A stretch of DNA of 64,000 nt from Seiridium cupressi (lineage: Eukaryota > Ascomycota > Sordariomycetes > Amphisphaeriales > Sporocadaceae), in the NCBI GenBank assembly GCA_036674765.1, contig JARVKI010000027.1, positions 1 through 64,000 on the forward strand, in the 5' to 3' direction. The notes under the pieces were generated by a model, which did no database searches, was not told the origin of the DNA, and worked only from the letters and a program-made list of their open reading frames with translations. Position numbers and translations under genes: made by a program. Shown here one piece after another: positions 36,550-48,347 of this stretch (positions within the stretch are counted from its first letter, which is position 1; each line of letters starts with the position of its first letter).

Positions 36550-36903
36550 ATGTGCCAGTTTATCTTGTTGCACACACTATGCAACCACCGTCCTCCCCAG
36601 CTCATGGCAGGGCCGTTCTGCCGCGGCTATCAGCAGCAGCTCATGGCTACTCCTGGGCCCGCCTTCTACACTACCATGTCCAATCGAGTTCCAGCGACCT
36701 GTGAACCCAACGCCAAAAACACGCACAAGGTCTCCATGTGGTGCGGCTGGGAGTGCCGCAACGACCACAACGGAGAGATAGAGAGAGATATGGGTGGTAG
36801 GAACCAAAGCTTGGGTACTGCTGTTGAACCATTTCACGGGTTGGGCGAGCCGGGTGCAAAGTACGGCGTGTCGAGGATAGGCGTGGGCTGGCGTGACCAG
36901 TAG
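36550..36903 (+). CDS. Small Cys/His-containing hypothetical protein, 117 aa
   Basis: I do not recognise a named function. The frame starts MCQFILLHTLCNHRPPQL in an A-rich leader (AGCAAAAATGTG), ends at TAG 36901-36903, and contains Cys at MCQF, LCNH, FCRG, TCEP and WCGWECRNDH. Many filamentous fungi carry short proteins beginning MC-x(n)-C-x-H with paired cysteines near the end, and this resembles them; a zinc-binding fold is plausible. No signal peptide is convincing. It sits alone in a 3-kb gap between alkaline phosphatase and ARP8. Confidence is limited because there are no introns to support it and it is short. Confidence 0.5.
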   Translation: MCQFILLHTLCNHRPPQLMAGPFCRGYQQQLMATPGPAFYTTMSNRVPATCEPNAKNTHKVSMWCGWECRNDHNGEIERDMGGRNQSLGTAVEPFHGLGEPGAKYGVSRIGVGWRDQ

Positions 36904-38043
36904 GGATTGAGTTTTTGATAGGTATCTTGGTATTGAGGTCAGGATGCCCGGGGTATATGACGGGACGAAAGAACGTGCGGCATTAGCAGTCTTGGGTTGT
37001 TCAAGTTTTGGTCGCTGAGATCTGATGAGTTTTGCGGATAAAATCTAGAGTCCCTGATCATAGTCTCAAGGATTGACCTTACACCCTGAAGATTTGAACT
37101 TCTTGGTTCCGTAGTCAGACTTGACCAGTGCTTATTCGCTTGGGCATGGTGTGTTGGAGTGAGGAAGTATCGCCTTTAGCGGATGCAGAAAGACTTGAAG
37201 CGCTTGACCTTCAGTCTTTCTACAGCATATATGTATAGCCGTTGACACAATTGGGAAGTGTCACAATCATAAAATATTGAGAGTAGGTCCTCATGAGAGA
37301 GGGTATCGGCAATTCCATATGGGCGATTGATGTGTGCTGGTACTAGCCAAGCCCATCGAGTCTCCTAGGTTGCATGTAAGTGCTTTCGTCTCCATTACTA
37401 GACTAGCTGTGGACTTCTTATTCAATCATGAATTATAGTTCCACCTCAACCGTACGCCATCAACACGATCATTGGTCTCTGGATAGAGCTACGAGTAATC
37501 GGATAGAGGAAATGCATCTCTTGACCCGGTCTCCTTCGAGAATAGGCTCTAAGACAGCTTACATCGGAATGGCGAGCCCATATGTTGACCTAGTTGGGAG
37601 ATGGAGGTGCTAGAATTGTACAAGAAACCGTGATGCAAGCATAGCTGTCGTGTGACTCAACATCTCTCCTGACACAACACGGGAACCTGGAGGAATACTC
37701 TAGTTCGTCAATTCTAGCATAACACCGTCTAGGTAAAAGCATGTCACTTGAGAGCAGGTCAATTCAGTACAAAGAACGGGGATGGCGGGGGACCACTAAT
37801 GTGGGTTAGCTACATTAATGTAGAGCTCCAGTGGGGTTAGCGCTCTGCAACGAATGGAGGGAGCAGGGATGCCGGACGCGGCTGCATTGGCGCGCGCAGG
37901 GCTGGGCTTGCGTTGGGTGAGGCCGATGTCAGAAGGGCGAAGATTTTCGGAACAGGAACGTCGAAACTGGCCCAACACAAACCCCAATGCACTTGTAACC
38001 TCCGTCTTCCGCGTCGCACGAATCTCAGCACAGGCGCGCAACC
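36904..38043. other. Intergenic / promoter of ARP8
   Basis: About 1.1 kb with no supported gene. A 77-codon frame at 37854-38087 overlaps the ARP8 start out of phase and could act as an upstream ORF if it lies in the transcript. Confidence 0.55.
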
Positions 38044-40389
38044 ATGGTCGGCAAAGTCAGCGAGCGTGTCCTCCTGCGGGAAGGTAAGTCATCTCCATGC
38101 TGCATCGTCGCATTCCATCGCCGCGCTCTCTATTGCTCGTGGTGTTGGTGTTGAGGTGCAATCTTGCCCGGCATGGATGCTTACTGGTGCCACCATCTAG
38201 GGCTGGAGAGGACCGACAATGGCATGAAGCAGACAAGCTGGCCCGATGTGCCCCCCATCAATCAGAAGAACTACTACACCGAATACATGAAGCGCGATGA
38301 CCAGGTCCTCGCCCTGCGGTTGCAAGCCGAAGTCACCAGAGATCGCCTCGTCCAGAATGCCAAGGACCGCGACAGGGCCCTGGCACGGAACGGCAATGCC
38401 GAGGTGCCCATCGCCCTCCCCGACGCCGAGCAGGAGGAGGGGGCTGCTGCCGTCCCTGATGGCATGCTCGATCCTAGCAAGATCATTGTCATCCACCCCG
38501 GAAGCCAGAATCTCCGCATCGGGTTTGCTAGCGATGCACTTCCCAAGACCATTCCGACCACACTTGCCACCAAGTTCCCGCAGACCGAGTCAGAGATCCA
38601 CGAGGCCCTACCGCGGCGCAAGTTCGAGGGCAAGAACCAGGACGAGGTCCATGGCGAGGACTGGGCCAAGAAGTACCAGAAGCAGAGCAACGACCTGAAA
38701 ATCGACATGCGCGCCAATAAGCGCAAGGTCTTGCCAAACTCGAAGGAACTGGTCACCAACTACAATCGCAGGACAGAATCCGAGAAGATACCACAGCACA
38801 ATGACCCCTTGCAGATCGAGTGGACGGATATCGACAGTTTGGAAGACCCCAACTCGCCAGCTTCGGCCTTCCTTGGCCAGGCCGCGTTGAGAGTGCCGGA
38901 CGATTCGAATCCCAAGTTCAAGCTCTGGTGGCCGATACAGCATGGCTGGCTCAACGAGGACGAATATAATACCGCAGAACATCTTTATGACGACTTCGAG
39001 ACTTTGCTGGACAAAGCCATCAGACAAGAGCTCGGCCTCGCCAAGAACAGTGTCTGGAGGGAGTACAGCTGTGTCTTCGTAATACCCGACCTATACGATA
39101 AGCGATACGTGGAGGCAGTATTGAAATCATGCATGACCTGGTTCGAATTCAAGAGGATATGTTTCATCCAGGAGAGCATCGCAGGCTCCTTTGGCGCCGG
39201 GTATACACAGGCATGTGTTGTCGATGTTGGGGCCCAGAAGACTTCGATCGCCTGTGTCGAAGATGGCCTCATGATCGAGGATTCACGAATCAACATGAAG
39301 TACGGAGGTTACGATGTCACTGAAACCTTCATCAAGATGATGCTTTACGACCAATTCCCATATCAGGAGATCAACCTTAGGAGGCGTTATGACTTTTTGC
39401 TTGCCGAGGAGCTCAAGGCCAAGCATTGCACAATGTCACAAGCCGACATATCAGTCCAACTGTATCAGTTCCATCTCCGCGCTCCCAATCAGCCAACCCA
39501 CAAATACCAATTCAAGACCTACGACGAGGTCATTCTGGCACCCATGGGTTTCTACGACCCCAGCATTTTCGACAACACCACCAAGCTTCGTGGTCGCAGG
39601 AAACTGATCGATCGCTCGTACAATGCCTACGACGTCGAGGTGCCGGATGACCCACAATCTGCTGCCCAGCTGGCCATACTGGCATTGGTTCAACCATCCA
39701 TTGCCAATCCACAACCAGCCACAAACGGCTTCAACCCATCGGACCCCAACCTTGCTACACCTAGCAAGGAGAAGCAGCCCTTCAATTTCCTTGCCAGGAC
39801 AGAGGGAACGCCCATGGGATCCACAGCCGCTAGTCCCGCGCCAGAAGGCGCTTCTACTCCTGTCCCGCCTGCCTTTGTATTTGGCACCAACGGCACAGTG
39901 ACGGGCACTGGCTCACCCGCACCTCCAGGTCCAAACGGCAGGAATGGGACCTCGCCTGCGCCACCGCCACCGCCTGGCATGTTTGTGGATGCCCAAGCAC
40001 GAACAGCTAGGCAGATCGCATCAGAGCGAGACGCTGTTTTGCCTGTGGCTCCGCTGGACATCGCGATCTTGACCTCCATCCAGAACGCCGCCAAGGGTGA
40101 CGAGAAGAAGCTTCGTGATTATCTGGGGTCTATCATGGTAATTGGTGGTGGCTCCAAGACACCACAGTTCACGCAAACACTAGAAGAGAAACTACGGGCG
40201 CGGAGACCTGATCTGTTTGACAGGATTCTGGTATCTAGAAGTGCCAGAGACATGGACGAACAAGTCGTTGTATGGAAGGGCGCAAGTGTCTTCGCAAAGC
40301 TTGGCACGAATGACAGCTGGATCACACCGTACGAGTTTGAAAGATTGGGAAGCAGGATTCTGCACCACAAAGTGCTTTGGGCCTATTAG
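38044..40389 (+). CDS. ARP8: Actin-related protein 8, INO80 complex subunit
   Basis: Two exons, 38044-38083 and 38201-40389, give 742 residues. Exon 1 encodes MVGKVSERVLLRE; the splice adds GLERTDN, matching the family start. The actin fold is visible: IIVIHPGSQNLRIGFASD, WPIQHGWLNED, WREYSCVFVIPDLYDKRYVE, SIAGSFGAGYTQACVVDVGAQKTSIACVEDG, MKYGGYDVTETF and, late, DYLGSIMVIGGGSKTP. A Pro/Ser/Gly-rich insertion of about 120 residues (roughly residues 490-610) interrupts the fold, typical of Arp8. Arp8 forms the INO80 nucleosome/DNA-binding module with Arp4, actin and Ies4/Taf14. Together with the SNF2 remodeller 6 kb away it makes this a chromatin-gene region. Confidence 0.94.
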
Positions 40390-42037
40390 CGAGGTGAGGC
40401 ACGTCTTTGCTGCCTTGTTTTCATCATGGGGTAGACAAAAGGCTCTAGAGCAGATGGCCATGGCCACCAACCAGTGGCTCGATGAGACAGACTGTAATCT
40501 AATGCTGGCTTGGCTAAATTTACCTGGATGGCGTTGAAGGATGGAATTGGTCTGCGCTGCGTTGACAGCAATCGCTCGCAAATACTAGAGTAGCGGCCCC
40601 GGAATAGCAAAACTTCGGACATCATGAACTGGAATTACTGTATTAAACAGAAGAATAAGCGACTAAGAAAAATGCCCCAAGTGTCGGACTTGAACTATGG
40701 CTCGCCGGCAGAAGGGGCAAAAAGTGTGTAAGTGAGTCAAAATCCTTGGTGAAGGTAGCACTGCTCACTGCATGAACTACACTAGTCGCCCGGAGGCAGT
40801 AATTTAAGCATTAACTTGGGATAAAGGCTTGACCTGACATAACTTGATCATCGGTAAGCGTTTTCTTCCGGATGTATTTTGTCCCCCTGGGAGTATTTTC
40901 TTCAACGAGCATTTTCCTCTTGGGGGCGGAGCGTGATTTAATTAGGGCCCCATCTGCATCCACTTCATAGCTGGATTGAACTCAACTCGTTCAGACCGCA
41001 GCGGTAGTTCTAACGAACACATTACTAAGTCTTCCGACAGGACTCGGAGTAACTTGGACCTGGAAACTACGTGCCTTGTCGTAGCATGTAGTCTTCACGA
41101 GTCTATTCTGCCAGTCTACGCAATCTATAAGGGTATTCTGGTATCTAGAGCTAGATCTCTAATCCATTACTGAATTATGCTTATGAGAAGGGTGCTTTTA
41201 AAATCTGGTTGACCGAGTGGACTGCTGTTTGAATAGTGTAACACCTGACCCATACCTGTTTTTTCCCCGCTATGAATAGAATGTGAGGCATGTAAGCGAC
41301 GGCCGCGTTGATAGGGTGCCCAGAGGGTGAGGTGTCCCGTGTGGTTGGATTTCTAGGCCCCCCACCACCCCCTTTCCCTGGTGTCGAGTGAGTAAGACGG
41401 TGTCGAAGACTGCCCAATGTCGTTGACCCTTTGTAGCATATCAGTCCATTCATAATTACCTATCACTAGGCGGTTAAAGTTGTACTTAGTGCTAGAAACT
41501 CGAAATCGTTACTGAACCAAATTAACAATCTTAAAGCTATAAGTCAAGACGAATATTTTTGGTCAAGAAGTCCTTTTCACCGTCTTGGGATCAGTTCAAA
41601 TTAGCCAAGGATGTATTCACTAAATTCTTTGAGAACTTCTCGCCATCTCTCTTCGCATTTCGTAAGTCTGCTAAAAGAAATTATACTTTGGATCCTAATG
41701 TCCTGATCCATGATATGGCTCATCTCAAGTCTATGCTCAACCATCATACTTGCTGTCAAAAGAATTTACTTCAGAGACTCCATGGCTAGAGATTCAAATG
41801 GCCCCTGGAAAGTATTCGTATTTGCTAAACCCTATCGTACTACCTACAGCTCAATGCAGTAATGAAGTAAACCAATATCATCGTGGGAATGGTGTCACAC
41901 CGTAGTTACCGCAATAGTGTCCACTATGCTAAGCCGTAACAAAATCACTCCATCATTCACACCAGCCTCATCGCTATCCAACGAACGCTGTCAGTGCAGT
42001 ATCACTGCCACTGACACTGCCATAAGCGCTCTCCCAT
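40390..42037. other. Intergenic, AT-rich, no gene supported
   Basis: About 1.6 kb between convergent ARP8 and the F-box/ankyrin gene. A compact GCCCC...GGGGC inverted repeat lies at 40673-40717. The open frame at 41559-41789 has no ATG start and no recognisable motif; it may be a decayed coding remnant. Confidence 0.5.
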
Positions 42038-44056
42038 TTAGCGTCGCCGTCGGGGTGGAACGCTCTCTTCACTGTCATGGTCACTGCCCAATGCATATTG
42101 AATGTAGTGGTCGGGGTAGCGATAATGGATTCGGCGCTCGAGCTTCTCATCGCTCTCATCGCTCTCGTAGTCATCGATCTCGTAGTCATGACTTCCGCGG
42201 GACTGATAGCGGAACTCGTCATCGTTGTCGTCATTGCTATAGAGACAGCTGCCTACATCACTGTCGTCCTCGCTGCCGTCCTCGCTGCCATTCCCGCTAC
42301 CATCCTCGCTGTCGACCGGCATAGGGTAGGACTTCGGATCAAAGGACCGGTGATACCCAAGACCACCTTCCGGGTGAATCGATTCACGGTCTTCCTTATC
42401 TAGTTGATTCCACAGATGCTGGAGCGTTGTTGCAGTATCTGGCCCAAAAACACGATGGAGCACCACCATGAACTGCATGCTTTCGTCCCGATCATACTTG
42501 AGGCATGTGCGCATATGGTCACGGTGCTTGAATTCTGGTAGACAGAATTCTCCCTTGAACTCGAATGCGAAACTTCCGTCCGATGTCTTTACATCGACTG
42601 CACCCAGGTTTCGTTCGATGGCATTGATAATTGCGCCAAAGTCCTCTGCTTCCGGCGTCACCAACCAGGACCTATCCATATATCGAAAGACGGCAATACT
42701 GATTTGGGCCATTTCTGACTGGGGGAAGCCTGAGATGTCAACGCCGTCGTGCAAAAGCTGGATGGCGCATTTCCAGGAATGGAAAATTATTGCTTTGCGG
42801 AAGTACCGTCGCAACCAGAATGCACGGTGAGACAAATCTGTGGTCGTGAGAGGTCTGTTTAATGTTGCGTTACGAAGATGATAGAGCCAGCCAGGGTTGT
42901 CATGCCACACCGCATTATGTAAAAATTTGCTTCTTACGGCTGCTGGGTATCGAGTCAGGTATTTAACTGTTTCATCCCGTCCCCTAGCAATATAACCGGA
43001 CATGATTTCTTCGAGAAAAACCCCGGCCGCTTGTTCGCTAGATTCAACGGATGTTCCAAAAGTCCAAGGATGTTGTTCGATGAGGAACTTGGTGAACTTA
43101 AGTTGATCGTCGCCAAGATCTGGAAGATATCTCTTTCCGTCTCCTCTCTTGACGGAACCTCGATCAATCATTAGCTTGAGCAAGAATATTGCCATATGTT
43201 CATTGTACTCATCCAGAGCAGAGGCAACATCATAATGTGTCAAAACTAGTCCAGCGGAAATGAGAACTCGAGCGGCCTCCATATCCTCACCCTTGTCACG
43301 AGCCACTCGATGGAGCGCCATCTTTAGCAAGCGTTGATGGCCTTCGGATTCCTTGACCCAGGTCTCCTCGAGCAACCTCTTGAGGATGACCGAAGAGTTC
43401 ACGGAAGCGGCCTCCCAAATGTGTCGAAGAAATGTGCGCAGTCCACGGTCTATCAAATACACGGCTATGGCTTCCTGCTTAGCACGGACAGCTAACGTGA
43501 GCCAGTCCCAGATTCTCGGCCTGTTGTATTTCGGGACTTCGTTTACGTCACATCCATTATCCAAGAGGGCCTCCACGACATCTAGACGACCCGACTCAAT
43601 GGCCGCATACAGAGGTGGGCACCACCTGACCCCCCACTTACCTTGGAGGTAGCTGACTGCTTTCAAGTCGACACAGCATGCTATGACATCCGCGATAGTC
43701 CCAAAAGGAGCATTGTTGCATATCATGTGATGTAAGATGGGGGTGTTCCTCGCGGTATAGTGGATAGGGTTCAGGCAGAAGAGCTTGTCCTCCTCCAATC
43801 TGTCAGAGTACTGGTACATTGGTTCCGGCCAGTCGTAAGAATCGTGGCTGCGGAGTTGCTTGATTTCAGACCGGCGTATCCCTCTGTGCAGCTCCACGTC
43901 TTTTTTGACAATGGCCTTCAATTGAGTCCCACTCAAGTGATTTCGACAGCTTTTAGCAAAATCCAGTACTTCGCAGGGATGGTCTAGGTTCTCGATGACG
44001 GCATCGAGCAATTCCTGGGGGAGTTTCGCAAAAGGTGTGCTAGCATCTTGTGCCAT
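42038..44056 (-). CDS. F-box-like / ankyrin-repeat protein, 672 aa (paralogue 1)
   Basis: Single exon, start at ATG 44056 (MAQDASTPF), the first ATG in frame; the frame upstream opens only from TTG. Near the N-terminus FAKLPQELLDAVIENLDHPC reads as an F-box-like motif, followed by SCRNHLSGTQLKAIVKKDVELHRGI. At least one ankyrin-like unit follows, PLYAAIESGRLDVVEALLDNGCDVNE, with weaker repeats in the centre. The C-terminus is highly acidic and Ser-rich (DSEDGSGNGSEDGSEDDSDV). F-box proteins recruit substrates to SCF ubiquitin ligases, and ankyrin repeats bind proteins; this combination is widely expanded and fast evolving in filamentous fungi. Function is inferred from architecture only. It is paralogous to the gene 1.5 kb upstream. 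Confidence 0.75.
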   Translation of the reverse strand: MAQDASTPFAKLPQELLDAVIENLDHPCEVLDFAKSCRNHLSGTQLKAIVKKDVELHRGIRRSEIKQLRSHDSYDWPEPMYQYSDRLEEDKLFCLNPIHYTARNTPILHHMICNNAPFGTIADVIACCVDLKAVSYLQGKWGVRWCPPLYAAIESGRLDVVEALLDNGCDVNEVPKYNRPRIWDWLTLAVRAKQEAIAVYLIDRGLRTFLRHIWEAASVNSSVILKRLLEETWVKESEGHQRLLKMALHRVARDKGEDMEAARVLISAGLVLTHYDVASALDEYNEHMAIFLLKLMIDRGSVKRGDGKRYLPDLGDDQLKFTKFLIEQHPWTFGTSVESSEQAAGVFLEEIMSGYIARGRDETVKYLTRYPAAVRSKFLHNAVWHDNPGWLYHLRNATLNRPLTTTDLSHRAFWLRRYFRKAIIFHSWKCAIQLLHDGVDISGFPQSEMAQISIAVFRYMDRSWLVTPEAEDFGAIINAIERNLGAVDVKTSDGSFAFEFKGEFCLPEFKHRDHMRTCLKYDRDESMQFMVVLHRVFGPDTATTLQHLWNQLDKEDRESIHPEGGLGYHRSFDPKSYPMPVDSEDGSGNGSEDGSEDDSDVGSCLYSNDDNDDEFRYQSRGSHDYEIDDYESDESDEKLERRIHYRYPDHYIQYALGSDHDSEESVPPRRRR

Positions 44057-44353
44057 GATTTCGACCCTTGATTGTTGGTCGGTCGGATGACAGGTTCTGG
44101 GTAGATAGCTGCTGATCTTGATGGTGTTTGTGCGACGATTGAAGATCTTTTTTGAGCGTTCCAAATTTAAGGCAGGGAATTCTTTTCTTATTTGGCCAAC
44201 TGTAATGACAAATTTTGGGGAATAATTTCCATTAACTATCCATAATTTATAACCGTGGATCTCGTCATAACAATGGATTCAAGGACAATGTAAGAATAAA
44301 GTTATTCTTGAATTTATTGTGCAGGTTAAACAAAGACAACGTAATGTGTATCA

Positions 44354-44581
44354 ATGGATACAACTGTGGCTGTCACGATATCCGACCAGCATGGGAAACC
44401 TAATCAGGAAGCTATTGACACAAATACTTATCTCAGGAGCGGCGAAAAGAAAGCGCTTGTAAATCACTCATGGGAATTGAAAGCTTTTGTTGAGGATAGA
44501 CTGGAAGGTTGGCTAGATCTCTTCGAGGGGATGGAACTCACTGGTGAAGAAGTAGCAGAGGAAGCAGAAGAGGAAAGGTGA
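44354..44581 (+). CDS. Possible small acidic protein, 75 aa, uncertain
   Basis: A short frame with a true ATG reads MDTTVAVTISDQHGKPN, then a Trp/Leu-bearing stretch (WELKAFVEDRLEGWLDLFEG) and an all-acid end (EEVAEEAEEER). I do not recognise it. It is antisense-oriented to both flanking genes and has no intron or conserved motif. It could be a remnant or chance. Confidence 0.25.
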   Translation: MDTTVAVTISDQHGKPNQEAIDTNTYLRSGEKKALVNHSWELKAFVEDRLEGWLDLFEGMELTGEEVAEEAEEER

Positions 44582-45268
44582 TCGCTAGCCAATTACGGCA
44601 TGGATGTTCTTATAGGTCTCATGATTATAGGCGGTTGTCACCTTCAGATCAACGACATTATATGAATGCAGACTCCACACTTTATTACCTGATATCTGGT
44701 ATTACATGCCCTTGAGATATGTGGCGAAGGCCGGGCTTGGATTTTGGTAGCAATCTCATTGCGGAGGCCGGCCCAAGACTGCATCAGTGCGGAAACCGAA
44801 CTAACAGAGTCACTCACAGCGAAATCTACCATCGGTCCTAGAATGAGCATTGGTAACAAACCCAGGACTAATATTAGCATGACAGTAGTTGGAGGAACCT
44901 TACAGTGGCATCGGATTCAGCTTATTGCATCCACTTGAGCGAGTAAGAAGTCAGTCGTGGGCTTGAGTACCAGAGTTTGCGAGCTGTGTCTCTGTTGCCC
45001 TCACGTCTCCGAATAGCTCGTATATAATCCACCGACTTGGTCATTTAGTCGGAAGTTAGGTCGCCCCATGCGCATCCGAAGATCTTAGAATTAAAGGAAG
45101 CCCCCTCCTCGACAGACATGGAAGCAACATGTCGTCAATAAGGAAACGGAGATTGAGAAGTTGACAACCCAGTACAGCCTGTCATACAAAACAGGACGCA
45201 AGTAAGATATACGAACAAGAGATAGCCGTGAGGTTTCTACATTTTAAAGGTCCAATTTTCAAAGGTGT

Positions 45269-45313
45269 AAAAAAAGGGAGAGGGAAGGGAAAAAAGAAGA
45301 AAGAAAAAAGAAA
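45269..45313 (+). repeat. Uninterrupted 45-nt purine (A/G) tract
   Basis: Every base from 45269 to 45313 is A or G, the opposite strand being all pyrimidine. Such tracts can affect nucleosomes or form triplexes; here it lies in a spacer between paralogues with no evident partner gene. Confidence 0.9.
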
Positions 45314-45524
45314 TAGGAATTGTTGACTTCTTATATCATCTCATTAGTACTTGAATATTTCTGAGCTACAAAATGGCCAGGTGAAGATCTCTTGGAATCT
45401 GGGACTCTTCGATACCGAAGGGGTGTGCAAGGATGGCTATAAGTACTTGGAGAAGCCAAGAATCTGCAAAGGATAGGATGCAAAATTTGCACAAAATTCC
45501 TCAAGGCATGTATAGTGGGTCATA

Positions 45525-47361
45525 TCAGCGACGCATGTCTCGGAAAAGGGGTCGCAGCTGGCTCATGACATTCTCGCCAAACAAAACACGTATTGCAGCT
45601 AATATCTGCGCTCGCTGAACCTCTTGCTTGGAGAATGTCCGGTCTGGTTTGTGCATTTCCTTGCCCGATCGGAAAATCTTATCCTGCTTAGGATCAATAG
45701 CGAGTATTGTCTTTCCGACGAGCTGTGATTCGATGTCTGCAAGATCTGCCTCAACCTTACCGAGGGCTTTTAAATATGACTCTGGGTCTCGATCATTTAT
45801 CAAGTATTTGGTTTCTAAGTTCATCGAGAAATATCGCGCAATGTTTGATAATCTAGGAAATCGGTTCTCGGGGATTGAGCTTTTTTCTGCGCCACGGTGA
45901 AGGAGCTTCACTGCGCAAGGCAAGTTTGCTGAGCCCCACATCCCGTTCAAGGCAATGGAGAGCGCGGAATCCTGATGGCTGAGGCTATTATAATAAATGG
46001 GCGCGTTTATAAGTTTCTTAACGTCACCAGCACCCACCATAATGAGCATGTCTATAAACTCGATGTTACCGAGGGCCGCTGCGGATACGAAGTGCCTTGC
46101 CGCTATGTTGGGGTTCATTCCCATAACCCAGTTCAACAGAAGAGTGTTAGTAACAGATGACATAGAATCATCACCAGAAGCTTGAGTAGGTATCCAGTTT
46201 AGCATTGTCTCAGCGGCGGTCCAAGTCGGCTCCCTGTCAACGGCAAAGGTCCACGGATACTCATCGTAGAGAAACTTGAAGAATTCAAAGTATGCATCAG
46301 TGAAGCACCGCCTAAACATCGAAGCCTCTTCCGCACCCACCATTCCGAGCTCAGCCTGATGAGAAAAGAGTCGTTTGGCCTCCTCAATGTTGCATTCCAC
46401 AGAATGACCTTGTCGCCGGAGATAGAAAGATATCATATGGCGATTTGGTGGCACTCCCGAATCTAGGAAAGCCTTCATTGTAGCCTCCTTCTCATGCTCT
46501 TGGAAGGTGACTTTTGATAACCTCGCTGAGGGAAAGCGTCGGTTCGGAACCACTTCCGCAATAAAGGCTCTCGTAACTGCGTCGTCGATGATTTGATCGC
46601 GTCTAGGCGATTGCTGAAGCCAAGGCTGCCGCAACATTTGGGTGAGAGCACCGGGCATCAGATTGGCAGAAGCGCTTAGTACGTGACTCTCATTGGCGAC
46701 AAAATTGTTATGCAGAAGGTACTGGGCGATATCGTCTTGCCTGTTCCGTTTGTCGAGGGCAACAGTAAGTGGATCCTGAGCCCAATCGGGACCTGTTAGG
46801 ACCGGTCTCACGTAGCTTGTCACTCCCCTAATATCACAGCCCGTTTTGACAAGCTCATAAACGACCTCGGGCCGGCGGCAATGGACAGCTGCAGTGAGTG
46901 CGGTGGGCTGGTCATGCCCCCAGTTCCCGTTGAGCAGCTCTATATGTTGGCCACCATAGAGCCGAAGAATTCGGAGAATGAGATCGAGTCGAGAATTTTC
47001 CTTGTAGATCATGCGCAATATGATAGGCAGTGGCGAATATCGGCGCCGGGCATATGGGCATTTGACATTCCGAAACCCCCTGTTCGTCGGAACAAAAGCC
47101 CCTTCCAACTTCCAGTGGTCCATAGGTAGGTGGCGTGCATACCTGGGTTGACTGAGACTATGTTTCATCTCACCGGCATGTATATGTCGCTGTAATTCGA
47201 TATCTTTCTTGATAACAGCATCCAGGCCAGTGAAACTCCAGATTGCGCGACATGTCCGCTCAAATCGGTAGACTTCAATGGGAAAGTTGAGGTGTTTCAC
47301 AATTTCGGGAATCAACTCCAGGGAGGTTCAATATAGGTGCATCCTGCACGATTTCGGTCAT
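45525..47361 (-). pseudogene. F-box/ankyrin-type gene (paralogue 2), frameshifted within the F-box
   Basis: Coding similarity runs on the minus strand to a stop at 45525-45527. The main open frame, about 596 residues from LIPEIVKHLNFPIEVYRFERTCRA, has no ATG before MKHSLSQ. About 50 bp upstream an ATG at 47361 opens MTEIVQDAPILNLP, exactly the segment that should precede ELIPEIVKHL, but in the other frame. The two frames meet at CCTGGAGTTG (about 47312-47322), where one base extra or two missing breaks the LPxEL F-box. No intron fits. The rest parallels paralogue 1: DAVIKKDIELQRHI, an ankyrin-like AAVHCRRPEVVYELVKTGCD, and a C-terminal ILAAIRVLFGENVMSQL. Either a young pseudogene or a sequencing error. 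Confidence 0.7.
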
Positions 47362-48347
47362 CTTGAGGATTCAGCGTGGTTTGGAAGATGTGTAGTGGCA
47401 TTTACCTGAGAATTGATTAGGCTGTCCATTTATAGGAACTTGTCATGGTGTAGAATAAGTATCTCGTTTCTTTACGACGGATTCGCAGGCTGGGGCTTCT
47501 CAGTCAGTAACAAAGGAGACAATGGGCACCAAACAGAATGTGATTGTCATTTATTGTTCACAGCTAGTAGCCACGGCTTAACTACTTTAGATTCGAGGTG
47601 CTTGTGATGCTGAGCCCCAGATATCTATACAAGAAGAACAAAGGGCAATCAAATGGCAGAACGCAATAAACCTCGCAAGTGATATGGTTATTGCGTAGGA
47701 ATTCTTTGCGTGAGATTCCTTTATCGTACCATCTAAGTTTTGACTTGCTAAGCGATTTGGAACTGCGAAGGTTATTCTCTGCCTAGTATTAAAATGGGAA
47801 ATTAAAACTCATTTCTTGGGAATTTACCTTGTAGCGACCCCGTCGGTTCCCTGGTTATGGATTATACCATGTTTCTATGCGACGTATTAAACCACTGTTC
47901 ATACCAAGTGAACTCAATAGTGCAGCTAGCAATATCACACTAAGACTCGGAACATTGATGACGCAATGAGAAAACGGTATTGCAAGGCTGAGCGTTGTCG
48001 CATGAGTATATGATCTGATGCGACCAGGATGTTGTGGTTGGTGGACTCGGGTCGGCATTGCCAATTCCGGTTCAGAATGCCCGATCATGCAGCAACCGCA
48101 CCGCGTCAAACAGCATCCTCTTATATTTATTGAAGACATGACTCATAAATCCGGACATTATATACATTCCCGCTAGTTCCGCCATTCCCATATTTGCTTT
48201 TCATAGGGGCTATCTAGACAAGATGGAAAGCTATATATACCCTGCAGCTCAAAGGAAGGTACGACAGAAACCATATCGAGACTCACTACGACTTTTGCCT
48301 TTGAAATCTGTTCATTCTTACCGGTTTTCATATTCTGCTTACATATC
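47362..48347. other. Divergent intergenic region, no gene seen
   Basis: About 1 kb between paralogue 2 (minus) and the dehydrogenase (plus). Mostly AT-rich with short frames only. Confidence 0.6.

Larger units (their letters stand above)
44057..45524. other. Spacer between the two F-box/ankyrin paralogues
   Basis: About 1.5 kb. It holds a short plus frame (separate entry) and a pure purine tract at 45269-45313. No other gene is seen. Confidence 0.6.

Noticed and set aside
40673..40717. Possible tRNA 3' half on the minus strand (TTCAAGTCC within a GCCCC/GGGGC frame)
   Set aside because: Only about 45 nt, the putative T-stem does not pair and no D or anticodon arm precedes it; it is just a small inverted repeat.
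41559..41789. Frame reading KKSFSPSWDQFKLAKDVFTK as a possible transposon or gene remnant
   Set aside because: No ATG, no flanking repeats or introns, and no family recognised.
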